Shown in pieces: positions 1 through 7,368 of a DNA stretch of 47,257 nucleotides. Where the stretch lies: contig JAJDAR010000298.1 in assembly GCA_029261775.1 (NCBI GenBank), positions 1 through 47,257 of the forward strand, read 5' to 3'. A model generated the notes under the pieces. That model was not told the DNA's origin, did no database searches, and was given only the letters and a program-made list of their open reading frames with translations. Made by a program: the position numbers and the translations under genes. Position 1 is the first letter of the stretch, and each line of letters opens with the position of its first letter. This DNA comes from Deltaproteobacteria bacterium. Its GTDB lineage: Bacteria; Myxococcota_A; UBA9160; UBA6930.

Positions 1-1
1 G

Positions 2-226
2 CGCATCGCCCGGGCCGAGCTCGCTGATCGCTACGTCGAGCCCGCCTTCGTGGCGAGCCGCCTGGAGCGGGTCTTGTCGCGCCGACCCCGCCTCGCCCTC
101 CAAGGCCAGGAGGTCGACACCGTCGCCCGCTGGGCCGAGCAGGGGGCACGGGAGGTCGCGAGCTGTGGAGCTGCGCTCTTCGAGGAGGTCCGCGCAGGTC
201 TCGAGGCCGACCGGGTTCCGACCTGA
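2..226 (+). CDS. C-terminal fragment of an unidentified protein (5' truncated by window)
   Basis: Open frame from base 2 to TGA at 224-226 (..RIARAELADRYVEPAFVASRLERVL..EADRVPT*); no family recognised. Confidence 0.45.
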   Translation, partial: RIARAELADRYVEPAFVASRLERVLSRRPRLALQGQEVDTVARWAEQGAREVASCGAALFEEVRAGLEADRVPT

Positions 227-248
227 CGCCGTGGTAACCTCCGGCGCC

Positions 249-1259
249 ATGAAGATCGACGGCGGACTGATGACCAAGGCGGCCGACGCGGCCGAAGCGG
301 CGAAGCGCCTCGAGGCCCAGGGCTTCGACGCGGGCTGGAGCTTCGAGGGCCCGCACGACCCGTTCTTTCCCCTGCTCCTGGCCGGGCAGGCGACCGAACG
401 CCTCGAGCTGGGCACGGCCATCGCCGTGGCCTTTGCGCGCAACCCGATGATCTGCGCGAACATCGGCTACGACTTGCAGGAGCTCTGCGGCGGGCGCTTC
501 ATCCTCGGGCTCGGCACGCAGATCCGTCCCCACATCGAGAAGCGCTTCAGCCAGCCCTGGTCGAAGCCCGCTGCACGGATGCGCGAGTTCGTCCAGGCCA
601 TCCGCGCCATCTGGCACACCTTCGAGACGGGCGAACGCCTCGAGTTCCGCGGCGAGTTCTACACCCACACCATCATGATCCCGGCCTTCAACCCCGGCCC
701 GAATCCCTTCGGCCCGCCCCGGCTCTTCGTCGCCGGCGTAGGACCGAAGCTGGTGGAGGCGCTCGGTGAAGTCGCCGACGGGTTCTTCGTGCACCCTTTC
801 CACTCGTCGGCTTTCCTCGAGGCGGAGACCCTGCCGGCCCTGCGGCGCGGTCTCGAAACCGGAGGCCGTGCGCGCAAGGACTTCGAGGTCTCGTGCCAGA
901 CCATCACCGCGATCGGCGCGAACGACGAGCAGATCGAGACGGCACGCCGCAAGGCCCGCGGCCAGATCTCCTTCTACGGCTCGACCCCCGCCTACAAGGG
1001 GGTGCTCGAGCACCACGGCTACGAGGGCCTCCAGCCCGAGCTCAACCGCATGTCCAAGGAGGGCAAGTGGCTGGAGATGATCACGCGGATCGACGATGAC
1101 CTCTTCGATCTGATCGCGGTGAGCGGCACGCCGGCCGAAGCGGGCACGAAGCTACGAGAGCGAAACGCCAGCTTCGCCGACCGCTCCACCCTGATGCTCT
1201 ACAACGAGACCGACCCCGAAGCCGTCACCGACCTCATCCGCACCGCCCGCAACCCCTGA
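249..1259 (+). CDS. LLM-class F420-dependent/flavin oxidoreductase
   Basis: ATG at 249; MKIDGGLMTK..GFDAGWSFEGPHDPFFPLLLAGQATERLELGTAIAVAFARNPM..GGRFILGLGTQ, typical luciferase-like monooxygenase fold. Confidence 0.88.
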   Translation: MKIDGGLMTKAADAAEAAKRLEAQGFDAGWSFEGPHDPFFPLLLAGQATERLELGTAIAVAFARNPMICANIGYDLQELCGGRFILGLGTQIRPHIEKRFSQPWSKPAARMREFVQAIRAIWHTFETGERLEFRGEFYTHTIMIPAFNPGPNPFGPPRLFVAGVGPKLVEALGEVADGFFVHPFHSSAFLEAETLPALRRGLETGGRARKDFEVSCQTITAIGANDEQIETARRKARGQISFYGSTPAYKGVLEHHGYEGLQPELNRMSKEGKWLEMITRIDDDLFDLIAVSGTPAEAGTKLRERNASFADRSTLMLYNETDPEAVTDLIRTARNP

Positions 1260-1261
1260 CC

Positions 1262-1296
1262 CAGTTGACAAAGGGGTCGGGTCTCTCGGTCAACTG
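1262..1296. repeat. Palindromic intergenic element type A, copy 1
   Basis: CAGTTGAC-N19-GTCAACTG; reverse complement matches AGTTGACCGAGAGNCCCGACCCCTTYGTCAAC shared with copies at 1429-1465 and 16253-16284. Confidence 0.85.
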
Positions 1297-1312
1297 AAGT
1301 TGACCGAGAAAG

Positions 1313-1350
1313 AACTTGAGAAAAGTGCCGGGCCATTTTCTTGAGTTGTT
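1313..1350. repeat. Palindromic intergenic element type B, copy 1
   Basis: AACTTGAGAAAAGTGCCGGGCCATTTTCTTGAGTT imperfect inverted repeat. Confidence 0.75.
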
Positions 1351-1381
1351 GTCGGCTGGCTGAGGGTGGGTGACTGCGTCG

Positions 1382-1420
1382 CAACTCAAGAGAAAGGCCG
1401 GGCCTGCTTCTTGAGTTGTT
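1382..1420. repeat. Palindromic intergenic element type B, copy 2
   Basis: CAACTCAAGAGAAAGGCCGGGCCTGCTTCTTGAGTTG imperfect inverted repeat. Confidence 0.75.
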
Positions 1421-1428
1421 GGTCTACT

Positions 1429-1465
1429 GAAGTTGACGAAGGGGTCGGGGCTCTCGGTCAACTTC
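1429..1465. repeat. Palindromic intergenic element type A, copy 2 (overlaps stop codon of 1458..1826 gene)
   Basis: GAAGTTGAC-N19-GTCAACTTC; 31/32 identical to copy at 16253-16284 in reverse orientation. Confidence 0.85.
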
Positions 1466-1826
1466 TCTTGCGATCGCGAGCGGCTTGGGTGGTGAGGAAC
1501 GCCGACCAGGCGGTGCAGAGGAGCAGGCCGCCGGCCTCGCGCGGCGCCTCATCGGTGCTGGCAAGCATGCGGAAGGAGCTGAAGGCCTCCGGGCGGCTCC
1601 CGACCAGGCTGGGCAACCACACCAGTGCCAGGCCCGCGAAGGCGAGCAGTGCCGCGGCGTTCACACCGAGCGGGACGTGGCCGCGAGAGGCGAGCAGCGA
1701 GAGCACGGAGGCCGTGCCGTAGATCGCCGTCCAAAGGGCGGGGTCCGGGTCGTTCCACTGCACCGCCACCGAGAGTGCGAACACACCCGCCATCGCCAGC
1801 GAGAGCCAGCGAGCCCCGCGCCCCAT
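1458..1826 (-). CDS. TMEM220-like small integral membrane protein
   Basis: VQWNDPDPALWTAIYG motif plus four hydrophobic segments typical of transmembrane family 220. Confidence 0.7.
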   Translation of the reverse strand: MGRGARWLSLAMAGVFALSVAVQWNDPDPALWTAIYGTASVLSLLASRGHVPLGVNAAALLAFAGLALVWLPSLVGSRPEAFSSFRMLASTDEAPREAGGLLLCTAWSAFLTTQAARDRKRS

Positions 1827-1831
1827 GACCC

Positions 1832-3076
1832 TCAGGCCTTGGGCTTGCCGAAGGCGCCGGCCTCGCGCAGGGCAGCGCGCCTGGCCTCGTCGTAGCCGAG
1901 CACCTCGGCCAGCACTTCGTCCGTGTGCTCTCCCACCGTCGGCGCGATCGACGGCGCCGGCAACTCCTCACCCGGAAACTTCACGGGGAAGGGCAGCATG
2001 TCCGCACCGTGGTCCTTGTGCGGGTAGAGCGGGAAGCGATCCCGGAACTGCGGATCGTCCACGATGGTCTTCGGCGTGTTCACCGGAGCGATGGGGAAGT
2101 TCTGCGCCTCGCCGAGGCGGATCCACTCCTCGCAGCTCTTCGAGCGGAAGACGTCCCGCAGGATCGCCTGCAGCTCCCGGTTGCCGCGCGCGTGGTCGGC
2201 GAACTTCGAGCCGGGCCACTTCTCGAACAGCTCGGCACGGCCGACGGCCTCGCAGAAGTTCTTCCAGAAGGCCTGCTCGGAGGCCATGAAGAGCACGTGG
2301 CCGTCGGAGGCCTCGTACATCTGGTAGCGCACGCCCTCCTTCATGCCGGCCGTGCCGGGGGCCCGGCGCTCGTAGTCGTCCGCTTCGTTGCCGGTGACCT
2401 CGTCCTCGGGCCGGTCGTAGGCCAGCCACGACTCGATCCGGTACCACTCCATGTAGGCGGTGGAGTCGGACTGACCGATCTCGAGCTCACAGCCCTCGCC
2501 GGTATCGCGCGCGCGCAGCACTGCCGCGAGGATCCCCATCGCGCCGAACATCGGCCCGGCGTGCATGCCGATCGACGCGTGCTCCGGAATGAAGCAGAAG
2601 CCTTCTTCGTCGACCTCGGGCTTGACCGAGCCGCCCCAGGTGTCGAAGGCGATGCCGTGCGCGGGCAGATCGCGGTAGGGGCCGGTGGCTCCGTAGCCGG
2701 AGAGGTTGCAGAACACGATCTTCGGGTTGATCGCCTTCAGGTCTTCGTAGCCGAGGCCCCGCTTCGCGAGCGCCCCGGGGCGCATCGCCTCGATCACGAC
2801 ATCCGCTCCCGCCACGAGGTCCTTGTAGATCTGCACCCCTTCCGGCGTGCGCAGGTCGAGAGTGATGCTCTTCTTGCCGCGGTGCACGTGCAGGTGCAGC
2901 AGCGAAACGCCGTGGATGATCGGCCAGGTCATGTCGCGGATGTAGTCGCCGGACGGCGACTCGACCTTGATGACCTCGGCGCCGAGATCAGCGAGATGGG
3001 TGCCGATCGCGCCGGGACCGAGCAGCGAGCTCTCGATCACGCGCAAGCTGCCGAGCGGGGGACCTTGATGGGACAT
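1832..3076 (-). CDS. CaiB/BaiF family CoA-transferase
   Basis: LRVIESSLLGPGAIGTHLADLGAEVIKVESPSGDYIRDM..KKSITLDLRTPEG..VVIEAMRPGALAKRGLGYEDL. Confidence 0.92.
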   Translation of the reverse strand: MSHQGPPLGSLRVIESSLLGPGAIGTHLADLGAEVIKVESPSGDYIRDMTWPIIHGVSLLHLHVHRGKKSITLDLRTPEGVQIYKDLVAGADVVIEAMRPGALAKRGLGYEDLKAINPKIVFCNLSGYGATGPYRDLPAHGIAFDTWGGSVKPEVDEEGFCFIPEHASIGMHAGPMFGAMGILAAVLRARDTGEGCELEIGQSDSTAYMEWYRIESWLAYDRPEDEVTGNEADDYERRAPGTAGMKEGVRYQMYEASDGHVLFMASEQAFWKNFCEAVGRAELFEKWPGSKFADHARGNRELQAILRDVFRSKSCEEWIRLGEAQNFPIAPVNTPKTIVDDPQFRDRFPLYPHKDHGADMLPFPVKFPGEELPAPSIAPTVGEHTDEVLAEVLGYDEARRAALREAGAFGKPKA

Positions 3077-3094
3077 GGTTCTTCCTCTTGGGAA

Positions 3095-3114
3095 GCGGGC
3101 GGCACACCGCCCGC
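3095..3114. other. Intercistronic perfect stem-loop
   Basis: GCGGGCGG-CACA-CCGCCCGC, 8-bp perfect stem, 4-nt loop, in the 49-nt gap between ACAD stop and CaiB start. Confidence 0.6.
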
Positions 3115-3125
3115 ATCATGCGAGA

Positions 3126-4244
3126 TCAGTCGAGGATCGCAGCGGCGATCCGCTCCTCGAGATGGCGACCGTCGAGCCAGCTCATCTGGAGCTGCTTGGC
3201 GCGGCGGAAGTAGAGCTGGATGTCGTACTCGATCGCGAAACCGACACCGCCCCAGACCTGCTGACAGGTGGCGGTGACGTCCCGGAAGGTCTGGCAGGCG
3301 AAAAGCTTGGCCATCGGCGCCAGCTTTCGCACGTCGCGGCCCTGACTGCGCATCCAGGCGGCTTCGTAGGTGAGGGTGCGGCTCCCGTCGAGTCGTGTGA
3401 GCGCATCGGCCAGGTAGTGGGCGATCGCCTGGAAGGCGCCGAGCGGCTTGTCGAACTGCTTGCGGTCCTTGGCGTACTGCACGGTCATCTCGAGGGCCCG
3501 GTCGCAGCCCCCGTTGGCGCGGGCTGCTGCGACGGTGACGCCATCGAGCATCACCTCCTCCCAGGTGGCGAAGGCCCCGGTGGTCGCCTGCCCGAGCGCC
3601 TCGGCCGGAGCTCCGGCGAGCTGCACGTCGTACTGCGTGTCCGAGGCGAGCGAGCGGGTCTGGTTCAGGGTCACGCCGGGATCGGAGGGATCGACCAGGA
3701 AGAGACCGATCTCGTGCTCCCCCGGGCCCGTGCGCGCCAGCGTGAGGAGGCGATCGGCCGCGCGCGCAAACGTGACGAGGCGTTTGTCTCCCTGGAGAGT
3801 CCATCCGTCGGCGGAGCGCTCGGCGCGAACCCGGATGCCCCGGCTCCCGAAGCTGCCCCTCGGCTCGAGCCAGGCCGGGGTCAGGATGGCCTCACCGCTC
3901 GAGATCTTCGGCAGCCAGTGCCGTTGCTGCTCCTCGCTCCCGGCTGCGAGCAGCGCGCCTGCGCAGAGGATCGCGCTCTCGAAGGCGGGCGTCGGCGCGA
4001 GCACGCGGCCCAGCTCCTCGTGCAGGATCACAGCGTCGAGCAGCCCCTGGCCCGAGCCACCGAGAGCTTCGGGGATGACGACCCCGAGCAGACCGAGCTC
4101 GCCGAGCTGCTTCCACAGCTCCTCGGGAACGCCGTGCGGATCGTCCTCGAGGGCCCGGACGGTCTCGATCGGGCAGGCGGCCGCGCACAGGCTCCGCACC
4201 ATGTCGCGCAGGACCTTCTGCTCTTCACTGAACTCGAGATCCAT
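3126..4244 (-). CDS. Acyl-CoA dehydrogenase
   Basis: MDLEFSEEQKVLRDMVRSL..; YAKDRKQFDKPLGAFQAIAHYLAD; QVWGGVGFAIEYDIQLYFRRAK. Confidence 0.9.
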   Translation of the reverse strand: MDLEFSEEQKVLRDMVRSLCAAACPIETVRALEDDPHGVPEELWKQLGELGLLGVVIPEALGGSGQGLLDAVILHEELGRVLAPTPAFESAILCAGALLAAGSEEQQRHWLPKISSGEAILTPAWLEPRGSFGSRGIRVRAERSADGWTLQGDKRLVTFARAADRLLTLARTGPGEHEIGLFLVDPSDPGVTLNQTRSLASDTQYDVQLAGAPAEALGQATTGAFATWEEVMLDGVTVAAARANGGCDRALEMTVQYAKDRKQFDKPLGAFQAIAHYLADALTRLDGSRTLTYEAAWMRSQGRDVRKLAPMAKLFACQTFRDVTATCQQVWGGVGFAIEYDIQLYFRRAKQLQMSWLDGRHLEERIAAAILD

Positions 4245-4262
4245 GACGGCCCCCGCCCCGAC

Positions 4263-4754
4263 CTAGGAGGACGGGCTCGGCTGCCAGTCGGAGCCCTTGC
4301 GCTTCCACGGGTTGTCGCCGGGCTCGGTCGGCACGGCGATCCGCGCGCTGCACGAGGTCGTGACCTCGTCGTCGACCGTCAGCCGGATCGCCAGGTCCAC
4401 CCAGCCGCAGCCTCGTTCGTCGGTCCCGGTGCCCTCGACCTTGCCGTGGAAGACCATCGTGTCGCCGGGGAACACCGAGTCCGACATGCGGAACTGGATC
4501 TTGCCGAGGCGCCCCTTGGGGCCGGTCCAGTCGGTGATGTAGCGCTCGAAGTAGGCGGCGTTGTGCGGTGTGTTGATGAACACGTGCTTCGTGCCGTTGC
4601 GCTCCTGCGCGAAGTCCTTGTCGTGGTGCATCGGGCGCCAGTCTCGGGTCGCAAGCGCGCCGAGCACCACGGTGGTGGGCGTGACCTCGATCGCGAGCTC
4701 GGGAAGCTCCTGACCCACCTGCACGTCGCCCAGCAGAAGCTGATCCTCGCTCAT
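4263..4754 (-). CDS. MaoC-like hydratase/dehydratase, hotdog subunit
   Basis: MSEDQLLLGDVQVGQELPELAIEVTPTTVVLGALATRDWRPMHHDKDFAQERNG, MaoC motif; ATGA overlap with upstream gene. Confidence 0.82.
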   Translation of the reverse strand: MSEDQLLLGDVQVGQELPELAIEVTPTTVVLGALATRDWRPMHHDKDFAQERNGTKHVFINTPHNAAYFERYITDWTGPKGRLGKIQFRMSDSVFPGDTMVFHGKVEGTGTDERGCGWVDLAIRLTVDDEVTTSCSARIAVPTEPGDNPWKRKGSDWQPSPSS

Positions 4755-5263
4755 GACGGATCCCTCTTGTAGCCGTAGCCGGTGTAGCTCTCGACGGCGC
4801 AGAGCTCTCCGTTCTGGTTCTCGACCTCGACCTCCAGCACCCAGAAGCGGCCGGTGCCGAGCTTGGTCGTCTTGAGCGGGCTCACCGAGCGCAGGATCTG
4901 CGTCGTCTTCAGGCGATCGCCCACGCGTACCGGCTCGTGGAAGGTGATCGTGTTGTCCGTCATCACCGCTTCGGGCAGATCCAGGGTCGCCTTCAGGTCG
5001 AAGTGCAGCTGCAACGGCACTGCCTCCTCGGTGCGGCCCGGCGACCAGTAGTGGGGTCGGAACCAGACCGAGATCATCGACGGGGGCGCGATCGGGCCAC
5101 CCGTCAGCTCGTTGGCGACCTTCTCGTCCCAGAAGAGCGGATTGCCGTTCTGCACCGACGAACAGGAGGTGAAGATGTACCCCCGCTCGACGTCGAACTC
5201 GCCCCACTCTTCGTACTTGCGCTGGCCGATCCAGCTTTCCACCTCTGCCGGCAGCTCCGACAT
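4751..5263 (-). CDS. FAS1-type MaoC N-terminal dehydratase-domain protein
   Basis: GGPIAPPSMISVWFRPHYWSPGR..LHFDLKATLDLPEAVMTDNTITFHEPVRVGDRLKTTQILRSVSPLKTTKLGTGRFWVLEVEVENQNGE. Confidence 0.82.
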   Translation of the reverse strand: MSELPAEVESWIGQRKYEEWGEFDVERGYIFTSCSSVQNGNPLFWDEKVANELTGGPIAPPSMISVWFRPHYWSPGRTEEAVPLQLHFDLKATLDLPEAVMTDNTITFHEPVRVGDRLKTTQILRSVSPLKTTKLGTGRFWVLEVEVENQNGELCAVESYTGYGYKRDPS

Positions 5264-5322
5264 GTGCCTTCCTCCGGTTCTGGTCGGAGCCTTCGCCCCG
5301 TGGGTTCGTGCCGAGCCGCGCC

Positions 5323-6501
5323 TCAGGCGATGACGCCGCGCTCCCGCAACGCGTGGATGCGTTCCGGGCCGAAGCCCGCGCTCTCGAGCAGGGCGTCGGT
5401 GTCGCTCCGGCTCGCGTCTCCGGCTTCGACCGGCTGCTCGCCGCGCAACTGCCCGGCCATCACGGGGCCGAGCTGCTCGAACTCGCCCTCTCGTTCGTGG
5501 CGCGCCTTCGCGAACAGTCCGCGTGCGCGGTACTGGGGATCGTGAACGAGCTCCTTGATCTCGTAGACCGGCGCCACGCAGGTGTTGGCCGGTGCCAGCT
5601 CGGCGACCCAGGCGTCCCGCGTGCGCGCGAGAAAGGCCGCGGCGAAGTCCGCGCGGATCCGATCCTGCACCGCATCGTCGTTCTGATGCTCGAGCCAGCG
5701 CTCGCAGCCGAGCGCCTTGCAGAGGTTCGCGTAGAAGGGGGCCTCGATTGCGCCCACCGCGACGTACTTGCCGTCGCTGCAGGCGTAGGTGTCGTAGTAG
5801 GCGTAGCGCCCGGTCAGCACGTCGTGGCCCGGACCCGGCTCGGCACCGGTCGCCAGATGCTGGTCGATGTAGAGCGACATCAGGCCGAGCACGCCGTCGG
5901 CGACGGAAACGTCGAGGTACTCGCCCTCCCCCGTCCGCTCGCGGCGCAGGAGTGCGGCCAGGATCGCCATGGCCGCATGCATGCCACCGGCCGTGCTGTC
6001 GGCGATCGTGGCGCCGGGGATCGGCGGCTTGCCGTCCCGGCCGGGCTCGGTGCACGCGAGGTAGCCGCCGACCGCGAGATAGTTGATGTCGTGCCCGGCC
6101 CACTGCGACGCCGGGCCGGTCTGGCCGTAGCCGCTGGTCGAGCAGTAGAGGATGCGCGGGTTCACGGCCCGCACGGCCTCGAATCCGATCCCGAGCCGGT
6201 CCACGACGCCGGGGCGGAAGCTCTCGAGTACGACGTCGGCGTTGCGGGCCAGCGCGAGAAAGGCATCGCGCGCCTCCTCGTCCTTGAGGTCGAGGCGCAC
6301 CTGACGCAGCCCGCGGTTGGCGGAGTAGGCCCAGTAGGCGGGTTGGGTCTGCAGCCCGGCCTTGCGCGGTGGAACGCCGATCTTGACGACCGTGGCTCCG
6401 TAGTCGGCGAGGATCCGCGTGCAGCGCGAGCCGGGCCCGACGGTCGAGAAATCGAGCACCACCACGCCATCGAGAGCCGGGCTGGTGGGGGACTCGGGCA
6501 T
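5323..6501 (-). CDS. CaiB/BaiF family CoA-transferase
   Basis: DGVVVLDFSTVGPGSRCTRILADYGATVVKIGVPPRKAG..LRQVRLDLKDEEARDAF..VLESFRPGVVDRLGIGFEAV. Confidence 0.92.
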   Translation of the reverse strand: MPESPTSPALDGVVVLDFSTVGPGSRCTRILADYGATVVKIGVPPRKAGLQTQPAYWAYSANRGLRQVRLDLKDEEARDAFLALARNADVVLESFRPGVVDRLGIGFEAVRAVNPRILYCSTSGYGQTGPASQWAGHDINYLAVGGYLACTEPGRDGKPPIPGATIADSTAGGMHAAMAILAALLRRERTGEGEYLDVSVADGVLGLMSLYIDQHLATGAEPGPGHDVLTGRYAYYDTYACSDGKYVAVGAIEAPFYANLCKALGCERWLEHQNDDAVQDRIRADFAAAFLARTRDAWVAELAPANTCVAPVYEIKELVHDPQYRARGLFAKARHEREGEFEQLGPVMAGQLRGEQPVEAGDASRSDTDALLESAGFGPERIHALRERGVIA

Positions 6502-6552
6502 CGACGGATCCGATCTCCTGGATGGGTCGGTGGGCCTGGGAGCGGATCCGGG

Positions 6553-6581
6553 AATATATACGATACGTCGCGTATTGTAAA
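6553..6581 (-). promoter_or_regulatory. Sigma70-like promoter with palindromic operator in the spacer (operator 6559-6579)
   Basis: Minus strand TTTACA-17 nt-TATATT; operator TACGATACGTCGCGTATTGTA is an imperfect palindrome matching 27621-27642. Confidence 0.65.
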
Positions 6582-6619
6582 TCGAAAGCGTCGGCCAGGG
6601 CCCTTCGGACCCGACCGGC

Positions 6620-7291
6620 CTACCAGGCGTCGACGTGCAAGGTCCCGTCCAGGCTGCGGTTCTTGGCCGGCTTGAAGTCGGTCCCCAGGGTGAAGGCCAG
6701 CGGCGAGAGCGCCGTCTGCATCACCTCGGAGAAGGGAATCCCGAGGATCCCGGCGATCTCCTCCTCGTGCAGCAGGTGCAGGGTGGTCCAGGCCGTGCCG
6801 AGCCCGCGTGCCCGGGCCGCCAGCATGAAGCTCCAGAAGGCGGGCAGGATCGAGCCGAACTGGCTGGCGTGGGCGAGCTGCCCCATCGGTCCGGGGATCG
6901 CGGGCAGCCGGCCCTCGATGCACGGGATCACGAGGAAGGAAGCGCGGTGCAGGTTCTCGGCCAGCGCCTCGGCCGAGCCCACGACCTGCTGCATCACCCC
7001 CACGTCGTCGCCGCTCGCCTTCTCGGCCAGGGCGTGGGCCGAGACCGGCATCGAGCGGTAGCCCTCGAAGGCCTGGCGATACAGGTCGCCGATCTGCCGA
7101 CGCTTGGCCTCGTCGCCGACGAGCATGAAGTGCCAGCCCCGTGCGTTCGAGCCGCTGGGAGCCTGGAGGGCGATCTGCACGCATTCCTGCGCGAGGGCGA
7201 GCGGGACCGGCCGATCGAAGTCGAGGCGCTTGCGCACCGCGCGGGTGGTGGTGAGAAGCTCGTCGGGTGAGAGGTCGAGGGTGCTGGGCAT
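6620..7291 (-). CDS. Nitroreductase family protein
   Basis: TTRAVRKRLDFDRPVPLALAQECVQIALQAPSGSNARGWHFMLVGDEAKR..GLGTAWTTLHLLHEEEIAGILGIP. Confidence 0.9.
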   Translation of the reverse strand: MPSTLDLSPDELLTTTRAVRKRLDFDRPVPLALAQECVQIALQAPSGSNARGWHFMLVGDEAKRRQIGDLYRQAFEGYRSMPVSAHALAEKASGDDVGVMQQVVGSAEALAENLHRASFLVIPCIEGRLPAIPGPMGQLAHASQFGSILPAFWSFMLAARARGLGTAWTTLHLLHEEEIAGILGIPFSEVMQTALSPLAFTLGTDFKPAKNRSLDGTLHVDAW

Positions 7292-7368
7292 TGCCGCATC
7301 GTAGCCCGGCCCTGCGCGATCGGGATCCAGGCGTGGCATGATCCGAGGCCCGGAAGGAGTCGCCCGAC

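Noticed and set aside
1262-1465. Transposon or IS remnant
   Set aside because: Inverted repeats are short hairpin-sized units with no transposase ORF or target-site duplication seen; better described as palindromic intergenic repeats.
3075-4772. 565-aa plus-strand ORF
   Set aside because: Antisense shadow of the ACAD and MaoC genes, with no supporting motif.
6505-6550. Two CGGATCCG palindromes (6505-6512, 6543-6550) as paired operator sites
   Set aside because: 8-bp GC palindromes are expected often in such DNA and the 38-bp spacing is not helically phased; insufficient support.
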